DNA of 64,000 nt, taken from contig JASAMV010002329.1 of NCBI GenBank assembly GCA_030248065.1, positions 57,570 to 121,569 of the forward strand, given 5' to 3'. This document shows, one piece after another, positions 11,261 through 34,783 of the stretch. The translations under genes were made by a program, and so were the position numbers. The notes beneath the pieces are model-generated. The model did not search any database, was not told the DNA's origin, and saw nothing but the letters and a program-made list of their open reading frames with translations. Every line of letters starts with the position of its first letter. The stretch's first letter is position 1. This DNA is from Rhynchonema sp. JSB1_4 (taxonomy: Eukaryota > Nematoda > Chromadorea > Monhysterida > Xyalidae).

Positions 11261-12246
11261 ATGTCAAACCGGTTAGCACCACTTGATTTCAAGACCTTGA
11301 TTACCCCTTTAACGCACACATCATTTTACCACCGGATGCACCTATTTGTCTATGGTCAGCCTTTTGTCTAAAAACGCCATGAAGAAGAACAGTTTTCGGC
11401 AGATTGTGAAACATTAGGTTCCATAACTCAAGAACCACTAAACCAATTTTGACCAAATTTTGCACAGACATGGCGGCTGCAGTCTAGATGCGCAGTAAGG
11501 CATCCTAACCCCATTCCATAGTTTCCCGTTCCACACGTATTCGCAGGCACCAGCTGTACCCTGGTCATATACCTCAACGTGAAACATCAACCTGAAACGA
11601 CCAGTGCACAAAATATACGGCAGCCAGTGACAAGCATCCAAACCTGCTGTTTCACAGCGACTAAACACAGAAGAGGTTGTGCCTGCGGATGTGTACCATA
11701 TGAATCCCTAACCATGGAAAGGGATTAAAATGCCATACTGTACGTGTGAAGTTATGGCTGTCCAGCTGCTATAACACGCTGTGTGAAATGCAGAACATCA
11801 CATTTCTTCACTTTGGCAATAACTCCGTCGAGCCATGTTGTGGAGGGGCGCTATCGAGTCCTCCAAGATTATACGTACATACTTGTATACCGTGCGGGCA
11901 GTTACAAAACTACAGGCATGCGTTTCGTTCAAATTAGGTAGTCAATTTGAAAATTTTCCTTCTGCGATCACGCCATAAATCAAACACCATGCAAAATGAT
12001 CACAAATTGCAGTGCAACTCATCATTATCGTTTAGAGTACTTAATTTCGCTTCAGTTCTTCTCTGAAAATATAATGTGCAGTGAGCATAATCGGTCATAT
12101 TCAGATTGCAAATCCGACTTGCCGTTAACCTTAACCCCCGATACTGTGGCACAGCTTCATGCATGGCCCTCCTTCATTCAATCGGTAATGTTGCGAGTTG
12201 CAAACGCATGCGCCCAGCGGCCTGTCCGTCTGGACTTGGGAGCAGC

Positions 12247-12494
12247 TCATTTCTCGGCACATGCCACTTGCACATCTGTGTTCGGTTGCGGAACAGGCAT
12301 GCACACCGCCCCCACGTCGATCTGTGTTTGACAGAGATTTTGCCTGAGATGTTCACAGACAGCGCTAATATCTCCGCTTGATGTGGAGTGTGGACATTTC
12401 TGGGACTGTCCTCCCGCTATATCTTCTTGAAACCGTTGACTGTACAACGTGCAGTCGTATCTCTTGTGCTCAAATGGTGTAGGCACGCATTTAA
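12247..12494 (-). pseudogene. Severed C-terminal coding segment of the ten-TIL gene
   Basis: An open minus-strand frame runs from the edge of the foldback element to TGA at 12,247, starting at the Phe-Lys-Cys-Val junction. It has eight Cys over about 80 residues and no resemblance to TIL or Kunitz that I can see. Removing the element and one TTAA copy joins this frame to the exon piece just right of 13,574 without a shift. It has no stop or frameshift of its own, which suggests a recent insertion. Alternative: an unrelated chance ORF. Confidence 0.55.
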
Positions 12495-15400
12495 AGGTGC
12501 TGGTTAACAACCCTTCGACCGCGCTTGATCTTGGGGGTATTTTAACAAAGTTTGGACGTCGTGTTACTCGACCCTAATCTGGCGAACCGATTGGTTGCTT
12601 CCTGATGTTTCACGGCCACGTTGAAGTTTGCCCCTGGTGAAAAAGACCGAAAAAATTTGAAATGCTGCTGTGACACGAATAGGCTGTTTCATAGTTTGAT
12701 ACTGGAGTGACAGCAACCGCCAACATTGTGGCGAAAACCGCAATGCACAATAGCTATTGAAACGTCCGCATTGTTGAATACAAAAATAAAAGGTTTCAGA
12801 AACCTGGCCATATTTTGTTAGGATTTTCTACTCGTATAATTTTAAGCATCTGTGGTGAATGAAATAAGTTGTCAATTACAAATAAAAATCCTCTAATTAT
12901 CAAGTTTTTTGTTTGTGCTCCCCAGTTTTCAAAACCCTACACAGCTCACACAATGTTTACCACAACATGCGCGAGGCAGCCATTCCACAGCGCACACACA
13001 CAACAAAGCTTGCCAGCTGAAACATTACTGTGTTGTCGCTGTGCCGGCTGTGTGTTGTCGTTGTGTGTGCGCTGTGGAATGGCTGCCTTGCGCATGTTGT
13101 GGTAAACATTGTGTGAGCTGTGTAGGGTTTTGAAAACTGGGAAGCACAAACAAAAAACTTGATAATTAGAGGATTTTTATTTGTAATTGACAATTTATTT
13201 CATTCACCACAGATGCTTAAAATTATACTATCAGAAAATCCTAACAAAAAATGGCCAGGTTTCTGAAACCTTTTATTTTTTTATTCAACAATGCGGACGT
13301 TTCAAAAGCTATTATGCATTGCGGTTTTCGGCACACAGTTGGAGGTTGCTGTCACTCTAGTGTCAAACTTTGAAACAGCCTATTCGTGTCACAACAGCGT
13401 TTCAAATTATTTCGGTTTTTTTTCACCAGGAGCAAATTTCAACGTGGCCGTGAAACATCAGGAAGCAACCAATCGGCTCGCCAGATTAGGGTCGAGTAAC
13501 ACGATGTCCAAACTTTGTTTATATATACTACCCCCCAAGATCAAGCGCGGTCGAAGGGTTGTTAACCAGCACCTTTAAAAGCAGTGGTGCTGCTGACTGC
13601 ACTGCTCACACACCCGGTACAGCTAGAATGCAATATACCTACACGGTCATGGGTGTGGGTGCAACCACATATGGTGATGTATGCGATGCGACCGTGTCAC
13701 TCACGTGGACAATGACCCTGTGGCAGACACGATGAACCGTATCGTCGGTAGCCCGCCGTGCAAGAGCATTCCCGGTGATGTTTCTTCACCGACGTGCCGC
13801 CCTCGCATTGGCTCTCGTAACAGATTTGTGTTGCGCATGGTGCCTCGCTAGCGTTCGGACATGTGGTTCGCGGCGTCGCTGTTGAACTGAACGCTGAAAT
13901 CAACAAATTCTGCTCTAGAACGGCGCAGTGTGCACACGTGTATCTTTGTAGGTGCATACCATATAGCTTTGTGAGCCCAAGTTCACTCAGATCTACTACT
14001 ATGGGTGAATACTGTACATACGTAAGTTCTAACTTGGGCTGAGGGAATGACGATGGTGTATACATGGCATACAACGCACCTGAAGATATATTATCCAGAA
14101 ACAAACAGGAATCACGAAATGACCCCGGGACGTTTACTGTGGTGTGCATCATCGACGTCGGCTACAATCTTACCTGGGCATTGAGCTTGCATGACACACA
14201 CTTGACCGTGTCGGTAGTAGCCATGTGTGCAATAGCACTGTCCGTATTGTATGTTTTTCAGCGTGTTGCCACATTGGTACTCTGTGCATGTTGCCGACGT
14301 GCACGGCGCTTCGTTTGTCAGCGAGCAGTGATGAACGTGCGACGCCGTCGTTGTTGGGTGCATACCTGTGAGATCAGCCGATTCGTTGCCATCTGGCGTC
14401 CAATCAGTGCACGATGTCCCCGCCAATGAATGCTTCGGCACGCCGTCTACCAGCGACTGCCCCAAACAGTAGATACAGTACCTGGACATTGAATATGCTG
14501 CAAGCACATTGTCTGGTGACGATAGTATCCGTTGGTGCAATAGCACTGGCCCTGCACTATTGAGTTGTATTGGTTGGTGCATGTATGTTCTACACAGGTC
14601 GACGCGGTGCACGGAACCATATTTGCTGCTGCTGCGCACGGTTGTTGCGAAATCGTAACTGAACAGGCAGAAGCACAATATACCACAGGGGCTCCATCTT
14701 CAAATAAAAGATCTTCGGTTACACAAGCTGCATACCTGGACATTGATTCTGAGCCACACACATTGTCATTGTCGGGTGACGATAGATTCCGCTAGGGCAA
14801 TAACACTGGTCTTGCGGTATTGTGTTGTATTGGTTGTCGCACCTTTGCTCAAGACAGGAATGCGCAGCGCAGTGGACCATATTTATAGGACATGGCGCCA
14901 GGGTAACGGCCCCTGAACAAATGAAACATGGGAAAAATACGACACAGTAGCTCCATCTCCAATTAAAATTGTTTCTGCTACACTATACATGTACGTACAT
15001 ACATACTTGGACATTGATTATGAGCCACACACATTGTCATTGTCGGGTGACGATATCCGCTGAGGCAATAACACTGCCCGTGCGGCACTGGGTTGTATTG
15101 GTTGTCGCATCTGTATTCTGAACAAGACGACGCCGTGCAATGGGCCAGGCCGGATGGACACGGGACAGCTGAACAAAGTAATGGAACAGTGTAACAAGAC
15201 AATATGCCGCAGAAGCATATCATATCAAATGTCCGTGGCTGGCACTTACGACATTGACTCTGCAACACGCACAGTTGACCTTGTCGATAGTAGCCGTGCG
15301 TGCAATAGCATTGTCCGTGCGGTTTGTTGATCTGCATGTTGCCGCATTGGTACTCTGTGCATGTTGTCGTCGTGCACGACGCTTCGTTTGGCTGGTGACA

Positions 15401-18400
15401 TTGGTGGACGTGCACGGGGGTGCCTGGCGGGTGCGTGCCTGAAACCAATGAGTTCTGAATGTCGTATGACAAGCTCTTGTTAAAAAAAGAGCTCAACGTT
15501 TGTTCAGAAGAGTGTATCTGTTGGCTTCTGTAAGCTTAACTGTCGACTGATGGAGGTCGATCTGGCAGAACCCTTAAACGGAACTTAGAGGGCGAGAACT
15601 GTGTTCTCCTGAGATTTGAACATAATTGTGTTTGTGATTGTGTTTCAGATAATCAAAATTTGTTCTGAGATCGATCGTTCATTGATACCAACATACATTG
15701 TAGCACCAACGCCGACATGCGTACCTGGACATGTACTATGCGCCACGCACTGTCCAAGATACCGATAGTATCCGGTGGGGCAATAGCATTGGCCGTATGT
15801 CTTCGTGTTTTCTATGTTGTCGCATCTGCTCTCTTGACAAGTCCACGCTTGGCAGTGAATTTCGTTTGCTCCGCACTGCGCGTGTGATGTCTGCGTAACG
15901 GTGACTGAAGAAACAAAGTCCTCTCGTTAAGATACAGTACCAGCTGCCAGTGTTCGAACGGGATTCATTTTTAATCCCGGGATCGGGATCGGGATTGGGA
16001 TCAAGAAACTGTCGGGATCGGGATCGGGATTGACCAGATAGTCCAAAAGCCATAGTTTTTATCATTTCATGCATAAGATGCAAGTTAATGTCACAGACAA
16101 CCATGAAACATGCTTGTCACACATGGACAAACACCCGGCACAGTGATTAAAGCCGATTCAAAATCGAGAATAGCTAATGACGGATAAGTTCAAAGATCAT
16201 AATTGTAGTCGATCAGTGGCAAAGCCTTTGACAAAAAGACAAGCATTTCACCATTTTATGGTTTCAAGCAGTATCTTTTGTCATCAAACAAATCAGCTGC
16301 GCTGGAAAAGAGCTGTTCAGAAGGCACGCTCGTAGGCGGAGCGCTTAGATTTTTGGAAGCTAGACGTGCCAGTCGCGGAAACCTTGTCACATTTGTTGCC
16401 CACCATGACAACATTTCCTCGAAGCTGAGTCTCTTCGTTCGATGCAACTTTGTGTAACCGCTCAGTTCTAGCTCGACTTGTTCGCGATTGGTGGTGCTTG
16501 CGGTTTCATCACGCTTGCGGAATCAGCCGTCGAGCACCTCTTAGGGCCGCGGCCACGCAAACACGATTGTGGGCAGCGGGTCAGCAATAATTCTATGTCC
16601 AATGACCGCCCCGCGTTTGTATGGCCGTACTTGCCGGTTTGCGGGTCTCTTGAAACATTTATTTAGCCATTACACACAAAAAGGAACCAATCAGCGATGT
16701 CTGTCCGGCAGTCTGCGACGTTGGCTGGACGCTGATTGGTTAATTTTTGTGTGTTGCACCCAAATAAATGTTTCAAGTGACTCGCAAACCGCGACCCGCA
16801 AATGCGGCCATGCAAACGTGGGGCGGTTGTTGGACATATAAGAGTATTTTTCTGACCCGCGTCCCGCGTCCGCGTTTGCATGGACGCGCCCTTACAACAG
16901 CTTGGCGAATTATAATTGCATAATTTTTTACTTTTTGTTCTCAAAACTTAATCCCGATCCCGGTACTTTTTTGGGCGGGATCGGGATCGGGATCGGGATT
17001 GACTTTTTCAAAATGACGGGATCGGGATCAGAAAAAGGGCCCGGGATCCCGGGATCGGGATCGGGATCCCGTTCGAACACTGCCAGCTGCAACTCTGGGT
17101 GAAGTCTGCCTTTACGCGTGCAGCGCGCGTGCGTACGCATGCACGCCTTTGACGCCTGCGTGCACAATGTATAAGCACCCAGCAGTGCACGCGCAGAATT
17201 CACCCAAAGTTGCAGCTGATACTGTACATACTTAGCACTATAATCGGCAAACGCAGGTGCTAGAAGCATCAAAAATGACACAAACACTCCTACCATGGAC
17301 CAGAAAACACCAGGTACTGTATGATACATACTTACTCGGACAATTTGCCTGCAACACACACTGTGCGGACTGATGTCGATAGTACGAAGACGAGCAGTAG
17401 CACTGGCCTTGCACTGCTTGGCCTTGCTGCCCGTCACATCTGAGCTCCAAGCACGGCGTTGCAGCGCATGGCACCTGGTTTGCTGGACAGAAGACCGGTT
17501 GAGCCGGTGGTGTTGTCAGTTGTACTGAAAAAGAAGTCTTGGTTGATCAAATATGGTAACAACAAGAATGATGTGGCACAAGAGTTCGCACCACCTGGAC
17601 ATGACGTTTCCGGCACACACACAAAGCCGTGTCGGTAGTGCCCGAGGCTGCACATGCACTCGCCGATGGATTTGGGGGTGAACCTCTTGTCACATGCTTG
17701 CTCCTTGCAAGTGTTGATCGCACACTGCATCTCGTTCAGTCCACATTGTATTCTGTTTGTTTGGACTGTTGGAACCGGCATTGTTGGTCTTGGAGCAATG
17801 ACAGGGACTGTTGCGCCTGCAACAATTGAAGGTCCATTCCAATCGTATATCAATACCTGTCGGTGCTCGTAGTTTCAATTGCAAATTGTAGTCTTCGTCG
17901 CCATAAAATAATAATTATTCTCAAAACGCCTTTTTAAGGTCTATGTACGCATATTTCTTGACTCACAATGTGCTCGCGGTACGCACTTGTTGCTGCCGCC
18001 GAAACGCACCAGTCCCGCTTTGCACACACATTTTCTGCCATTGTTCACGGCACAGCGGTTGTCATTCGTGCATTCCACCGCGGTTAGTGTGTTGTCACAT
18101 CGGGGCTCGCAAAACGAAGCGCACGGTGCCGGGTCCTCCACACTCTCCAGGCATTCTGATGTCAAAGTTATCGGTTTATCCTTAATTAGTTTAATACACC
18201 CGTCGTTGACACAATAGTTACATATAGGTACGCACATATTTACTCATCCACCGTATGCCCCTGCACGTGCCCACAAAGCGCATTCGCATATTTACTCATC
18301 CATGTATGTACCCTAACATTTTCTGAGCGCAACTTATGAATGATGATACATTATGAGCCAGGGTAACAACATGTAGTAGTCAACATAAGCGGTAGCATCG

Positions 18401-18488
18401 TAACCGTATTTGTGGCTCACTAACGTCCGTGGGCGTCACCCTTTTCGAGTACACCGGCTACAATCAACAACAACACCAATTGTTTCAT
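12247..18488 (-). CDS. Secreted protein: signal peptide, ten TIL-like domains; last exon split by a transposon
   Basis: Exon 1 (18425-18488) encodes MKQLVLLLLIVAGVLEKG, a signal peptide. Ten TIL exons follow: 17967-18155 (10-Cys type), 17595-17816, 17336-17524, 15725-15904, then about 15250-15439, 15008-15170, 14737-14912, 14483-14660, 14176-14370 and 13707-13890, all joined in phase 1. Domains 4-10 share the motif C-N-E/N..C..TCxExxCxN....GQCYC..GYYRH..C...QC. After domain 10 a GTGAGT donor fits phase 1; ignoring it would give a stop after three codons. The compatible acceptor is near 13,600, and the coding frame then meets a foldback element at 13,574 with TAA after four codons. The same frame resumes open at 12,494 and runs to TGA at 12,247, a Cys-rich tail of about 80 residues of unknown fold. 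The intron after domain 3 holds three nested transposons. Presumed multi-headed protease inhibitor; as sequenced it probably lacks its C-terminus. Confidence 0.8.
12495..13574. mobile_element. 1.08 kb foldback element with TTAA duplications
   Basis: Nearly the whole element is an inverted repeat: arms of about 500 bp beginning AGGTGCTGGTTAACAACCC and ending with its complement, around a short unpaired centre near 13,030. It is flanked by TTAA at 12,491-12,494 and 13,575-13,578, the duplication typical of piggyBac-like elements, although no transposase is present. The arms are highly similar with a few indels (for example near 12,535 versus 13,530), so it is fairly young. It interrupts the last exon of the ten-TIL gene. 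Confidence 0.85.
16256..16447 (-). pseudogene. hAT transposase C-terminal dimerisation fragment
   Basis: The 63-residue frame contains EMLSWWATNVTRFPRLARLA followed by TSVPSEQLFSSAADL and the final RYCLKP. These match the conserved hAT end: W-W......FP.LA.LA, then (T/S)SVPSER.FS.A, then R..L.P. The Ser-Glu-Gln at the SER position is a modest change. Everything upstream (zinc finger, RNase H-like core) is missing, so it cannot be active. Confidence 0.88.
16544..16891. mobile_element. MITE nested inside the hAT element, TTA duplication
   Basis: The left end GGGCCGCGGCCACGCAAACACG and the right end CGTTTGCATGGACGCGCCC are imperfect inverted copies. The similarity extends inward at least 70 bp through ATGTCCAA and GACCGCCCC. 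TTA flanks both sides (16,541-16,543 and 16,892-16,894), fitting the PIF/Harbinger TWA rule. Inner arms (about 16,655-16,770) form a second palindrome. Non-coding. Innermost of three nested elements. Confidence 0.8.
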
Positions 18489-19429
18489 CCTAATCGGTAA
18501 TCGTTGTTGTGATTTTTATAAAAGTAAGAAAGCAACAGCGTCGAAGTGAGCAACATAAACTGAGCTGTGGGCGTTGACGACGATCGGACTGACTTGATTA
18601 ATATTCAGAACACGATGCACAGCTCGTGTTTTGGCTGTGCCGCGCAGTTCCAACGGTGGCGTTCCGTCGCGCATAAAATGTGTACACTGTGTCAGTGCTC
18701 AAACTTGATATATACCCACTGTGGCTGCTTCTCGTCGATACGTATGTGTACTCCGACAACGTTTGCTTGGAAACACCACATCTTAATCCCAAATATCACG
18801 CTCGGAAGAATAAATACCACCTTCACCAGTATCGACAGAATCGTTGTTCAACCTATACCTGTGTGTGTTGCATACTACATACCCGTGTGACTAGTTTGAT
18901 TAATTTTGAGCTCGTTCTGTATCTTAAAGATGTTTTGCTGATTAACTTCTAATTTACAAGTAAAACAGTTCACATTTGTTTTTTTATACTTCATGGCATA
19001 ATTGTGTTTATGTCCTTGCTGTTTTACTGTGGTCTATTTGCGTAAATGTGGAACACGTGTTTTCTAATTTGACCGCAAGCTCGTGATGCTGCATTTCATT
19101 GGCTCAGCGACGACATCACTCGTTCGAACGATACAGAGTAGCTACCACAAAAATGATCGTGACATATACCCATACGTAATTTGTAGATAGAACTACATGC
19201 AAACAAGAAGAAACTTATCACCAGACGAACTGAAAGCTGCTACCGTATGTATGTATGCGTAGCATTTTTCAGAAGTTATTCCAAGAATTGCTCGGCATGA
19301 TTATTCCGTGCTTCATCCCTTTGCATATCTTCAGCCTGGACACACAAAAATATTATGACATACATAGGTAATCGTGCGGTGATGTGAATGCCGGAAATTA
19401 TCTCAGTGATGCAGTGACACCGACCTGAT
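18489..19429. other. Spacer between inhibitor genes
   Basis: No domain-bearing ORF is visible. Presumably it holds the promoter of the ten-TIL gene (right of 18,488) and the 3' end of the TIL-Kunitz gene; no core-promoter motif stands out. Confidence 0.4.
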
Positions 19430-20645
19430 CTACCCGTGTGGGCGTCCTGATTCATGTAGTCGGGGCAGGATGCAAGCTTTTTGGCACTCGCGCATTGTTC
19501 GAAATCGGTTGGCGTTGCCGCCACATCCGCTGTACCAATGTGGCTGGCACATCTTGGTCGCTTTGTTGTAGACGAACACTCGCACTTCGCCAAAGCACTT
19601 GCCATACGTCACCGGTTGATCACATGGATTCGTTTGGGCTATTTACGTGGAAAGAAAGTCAAATGATGGATGCAACTAAATCCGTAAAAGTCCAATCCGT
19701 TGTGTCTCGCAATATGATCTCATTGTAGGATTACAATAATGACACCACGCAACGAAGCCCAACTTGGTTTTCGAATATGACCTGAAAAGGCACGTGTGAG
19801 CACGCTTACCTGAGCACTGGTCGCGTTGCACGCACTGTCTGTACGCATTGCGCACGAATCCCGTCATGCAGACGCAACGGTCGGTATATCGTGTGTGGCA
19901 GATGTTGTTGTCATTGCAGCTCACCGCGCTCAACTGGTTGTCACAGTGAGGCTCGCAGAAGGTCTTGCACGGCGCCGGCGTCTCGTACCTCCCGCACAGA
20001 GGTCGGAACGGTTTCAAGTTGTAGGCTGCGGTATGGTGACACGGTAAACATCTGTGATGGTGGTCCGTTGACATGTGCTACAGCCCGTGCAGTCAGTGTG
20101 TGTTAGGCTGGTTTCACAATAAATCCGGTTTGCGGTTTGCGGTTGTTTTTTGCCGCAAATCGCACTTTTTCAGTTTCACAATAAATCCGGTTTCCGGTTT
20201 GCGGTTTCTTTCTGCCGCAAACCGCAAACCGCACCATTGTGAACGTGTGTTTCACAATAAATCCGGTTTGCGGTTTGCGGTTATTTTATCAACCGCAAAC
20301 CGGAAACGCTGAGAATGGCTGTGTGTGTGTATACGCCGTGTGCGTTAAAACACGTTATGGAGTCAGTGAGCATACCTTGTTCGTGCAGTCATTTGGTGCT
20401 GCATAGGTATGTGAGATCCTTCAAGCCCGCCTGTCAGACGGACGCGTAGTTCAGCTAATTAGAACAGCCGGAGCCGGAAGACGCAGGTTCACCACCTGCC
20501 GTGTCCATAATGTTTGGTGTGGCTTGGGGGATCACACATCGTGACTGTGAGTACGCATCAGTTTTAAACGGAAACTTTCTAATCGTTACTCACCATAACA
20601 TGCAGCGATTATAATCGCAAACAGGCTGCTTGCAGTCAACTTCAT
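19430..20645 (-). CDS. Small secreted TIL-Kunitz inhibitor
   Basis: Three exons. Exon 1 (about 20,590-20,645) encodes MKLTASSLFAIIIAACYG, a signal peptide. Exon 2 (about 19,811-20,025) encodes a canonical 10-Cys TIL domain (CGRYETPAPCKTFCEPHC..., ending CVQRDQC). Exon 3 (19,430 to about 19,640) encodes a Kunitz domain with exact BPTI spacing: 8, 15, 7, 12 and 3 residues between the six cysteines, with the core YSGCGGNANRF. The residue after the second Cys (P1) is Phe, which would predict chymotrypsin-like rather than trypsin-like specificity. The frame ends RPHG-TAG at 19,430. A weak GTAGAT donor there could instead splice to an exon near 19,276-19,336. Junctions are phase 1 like its neighbours. 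Domain content and cluster position make it the simplest member of the family. Confidence 0.85.
20104..20310. repeat. Three copies of TTTCACAATAAATCCGGTTT with GCGGTTT arrays
   Basis: The word TTTCACAATAAATCCGGTTT occurs about 20,115, 20,174 and 20,250, each followed by CGGTTTGCGGTT-type arrays. Complementary copies (ACCGCAAACCGCAAACCGCACC) lie between. The left start, TTAGGCTGGTTTCACAA, resembles the GGCTGCCTTCACAATG terminus of the PIF/Harbinger family, so this may be a partial or rearranged relative. No clear right end. Confidence 0.55.
20440..20506 (+). tRNA. tRNA-like relic with short anticodon arm
   Basis: A perfect 7-bp acceptor stem can be drawn (GGACGCG with CGTGTCC). There is also a D-stem GTTC/GAAC with loop AGCTAATTA, and a T-stem GCAGG/CCTGC with loop TTCACCA. 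Only 17 bases lie between the D and T stems, about 5 too few for a normal anticodon arm plus variable loop. It is either a decayed tRNA pseudogene or a tRNA-derived fragment. Confidence 0.4.
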
Positions 20646-21834
20646 GGTTGTGTTGGATAATTTTCCTGCCCGCGTGTGTCTGGTCTGTTCGGAACACATG
20701 GTCGGCCATGCCGCTCAAAAGCAAAGTTTGTGTTTTTAGGATTGTGCCCTTTTTAGACCACTTGCTCTTTTGTTACCACTTTCTGTGTTTGTTCTATTTT
20801 CTTTTGTAATCAACCGGATGCCTTGGTGAAGCATTCTTCTGAACAACCATCACCAAGAACACTTTGTGTAACAAAACGGCCCATAAAAGGTGTGCATACT
20901 TTCCTGAGACAGCTGAAGTCAGGCACTAAGCGAACTTACAAGCGTTCCTATTCATTGATTTGAAGTAACCCATGTTTCTGCACCTGTATAGCTGAACCTT
21001 GGCCCAGTACCTGCGCTTCTGGATGCATTGGAGCACATTTATTCAACGTTTCTTCTGGCTGTTTTTATCTGTGCGTGATGGGAATAAAGCTACAACCATT
21101 TTACTGCATTTCGTTGGCTTGCTTTGTTTCACTGGAATCATGTAAATCGATGCCTGTCTAAAATTTACGCTGTCGCGGACTTCGCCCCCGTGAACGGAAG
21201 TGGAGTGCCACGAACGCCATTTTCTGTTTAGACCGTGCGCGTACCGCTCAGTACCAATAATTGAGCACATACTCTTGACCAGTGTGATAGTTACAGTCCA
21301 GAAAAACATTGGAGGTTTGTCGTGAGACATGTTCCGCGTCCACTGGAAGACGATAATGGTCTCAATGTTCGATCTGCCACTACAATATGTGCAGTACACA
21401 TATAGTCACGTGTTCTGCTTTTGATGTGTTTTCCTCCCAGGTATCGTAACTTCCCATGAAAGCCAACAGTTAAATCACAACGCTGTGATGTGACATGTTT
21501 ATCAAACATCTGTACAAAAAATAGTGAATTGTTCCTTTTCAAAATAAGGCCACATTGGAAGCTCAAAGGAGAAGAGTTAAAAATAAGAATGGATAAACGA
21601 CCATAAAATACACGTATAGCATCAATCTGTAAGCCTGTGTGTACAAAAACACATGGAAGCACATTGGGTCTCATCTTGATCTCTACCACGCCCCGTCCCG
21701 TTCTCGTGCACATGTGTGCCGTGGTGAGGCACGTCTGAGGTTGGCTTCACACGTTTGAAGGATGGCCGGTTGTTCGGGTGGGCTGTCTGTGCAGCGCTTC
21801 TTCACCTTCTGCAAAGTCGATACTTGAAATTTAT
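20646..21834. other. Spacer, probably including the Cav1 3' UTR
   Basis: No gene recognised. TTTATT at about 21,040 is a possible minus-strand AATAAA polyadenylation signal for the channel gene, roughly 800 bases past its stop. This is weak evidence on its own. Confidence 0.35.

Positions 21835-34783
<12,949 letters not shown>

Larger units (their letters stand above)
9554..12246. other. Spacer between inhibitor genes, no intact gene
   Basis: Apart from the LINE relic (10,030-10,612) and a diverged tandem duplication (about 10,960-11,260), I recognise nothing. Short ORFs on both strands lack domains, signal peptides and splice logic. Confidence 0.5.
15948..17082. mobile_element. hAT transposon with GGGATC arrays and 8-bp TSD
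   Basis: The ends CAGTGTTCGAACGGGAT and ATCCCGTTCGAACACTG are perfect inverted copies. The direct duplication CCAGCTGC flanks them at 15,940-15,947 and 17,083-17,090. Subterminal arrays of GGGATCGGGATC occupy both ends. A minus-strand fragment of the hAT C-terminal dimerisation region remains at 16,256-16,447, so the assignment rests on termini, duplication length and protein. It is nested in a MITE and itself hosts another (16,544-16,891). Confidence 0.92.
15935..17224. mobile_element. TA-duplicating MITE split by a hAT insertion
   Basis: The outer ends are CAGTACCAGCTGC at 15,935 and GCAGCTGATACTG at 17,224, flanked by TA (15,933-15,934 and 17,225-17,226). They match the family at 9283-9441. 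The original short element resumes at 17,091 with AACTCTGGGTGAAGTCTGCC and ends after palindromic GCGTGCAGCGCGCGTGCG words. The hAT element 15,948-17,082 sits just inside its left end. It is located in the intron between TIL domains 3 and 4 of the ten-TIL gene. Confidence 0.8.

Noticed and set aside
13697..13720. Stop codon after TIL domain 10 as the true gene end
   Set aside because: The stop lies three codons past a good GTGAGT donor in the same phase as all other domain exons, and a compatible coding exon follows. It cannot be fully excluded.
18230..18320. Possible relative of the hairpin MITE at 44,679 (GTGCCCACAAAGCGCATTCGCAT)
   Set aside because: Only one short block matches and no inverted partner is visible.
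19276..19340. Extra terminal exon for the TIL-Kunitz gene
   Set aside because: The required donor (GTAGAT) is poor and the unspliced frame ends three codons later. Kept only as an alternative.
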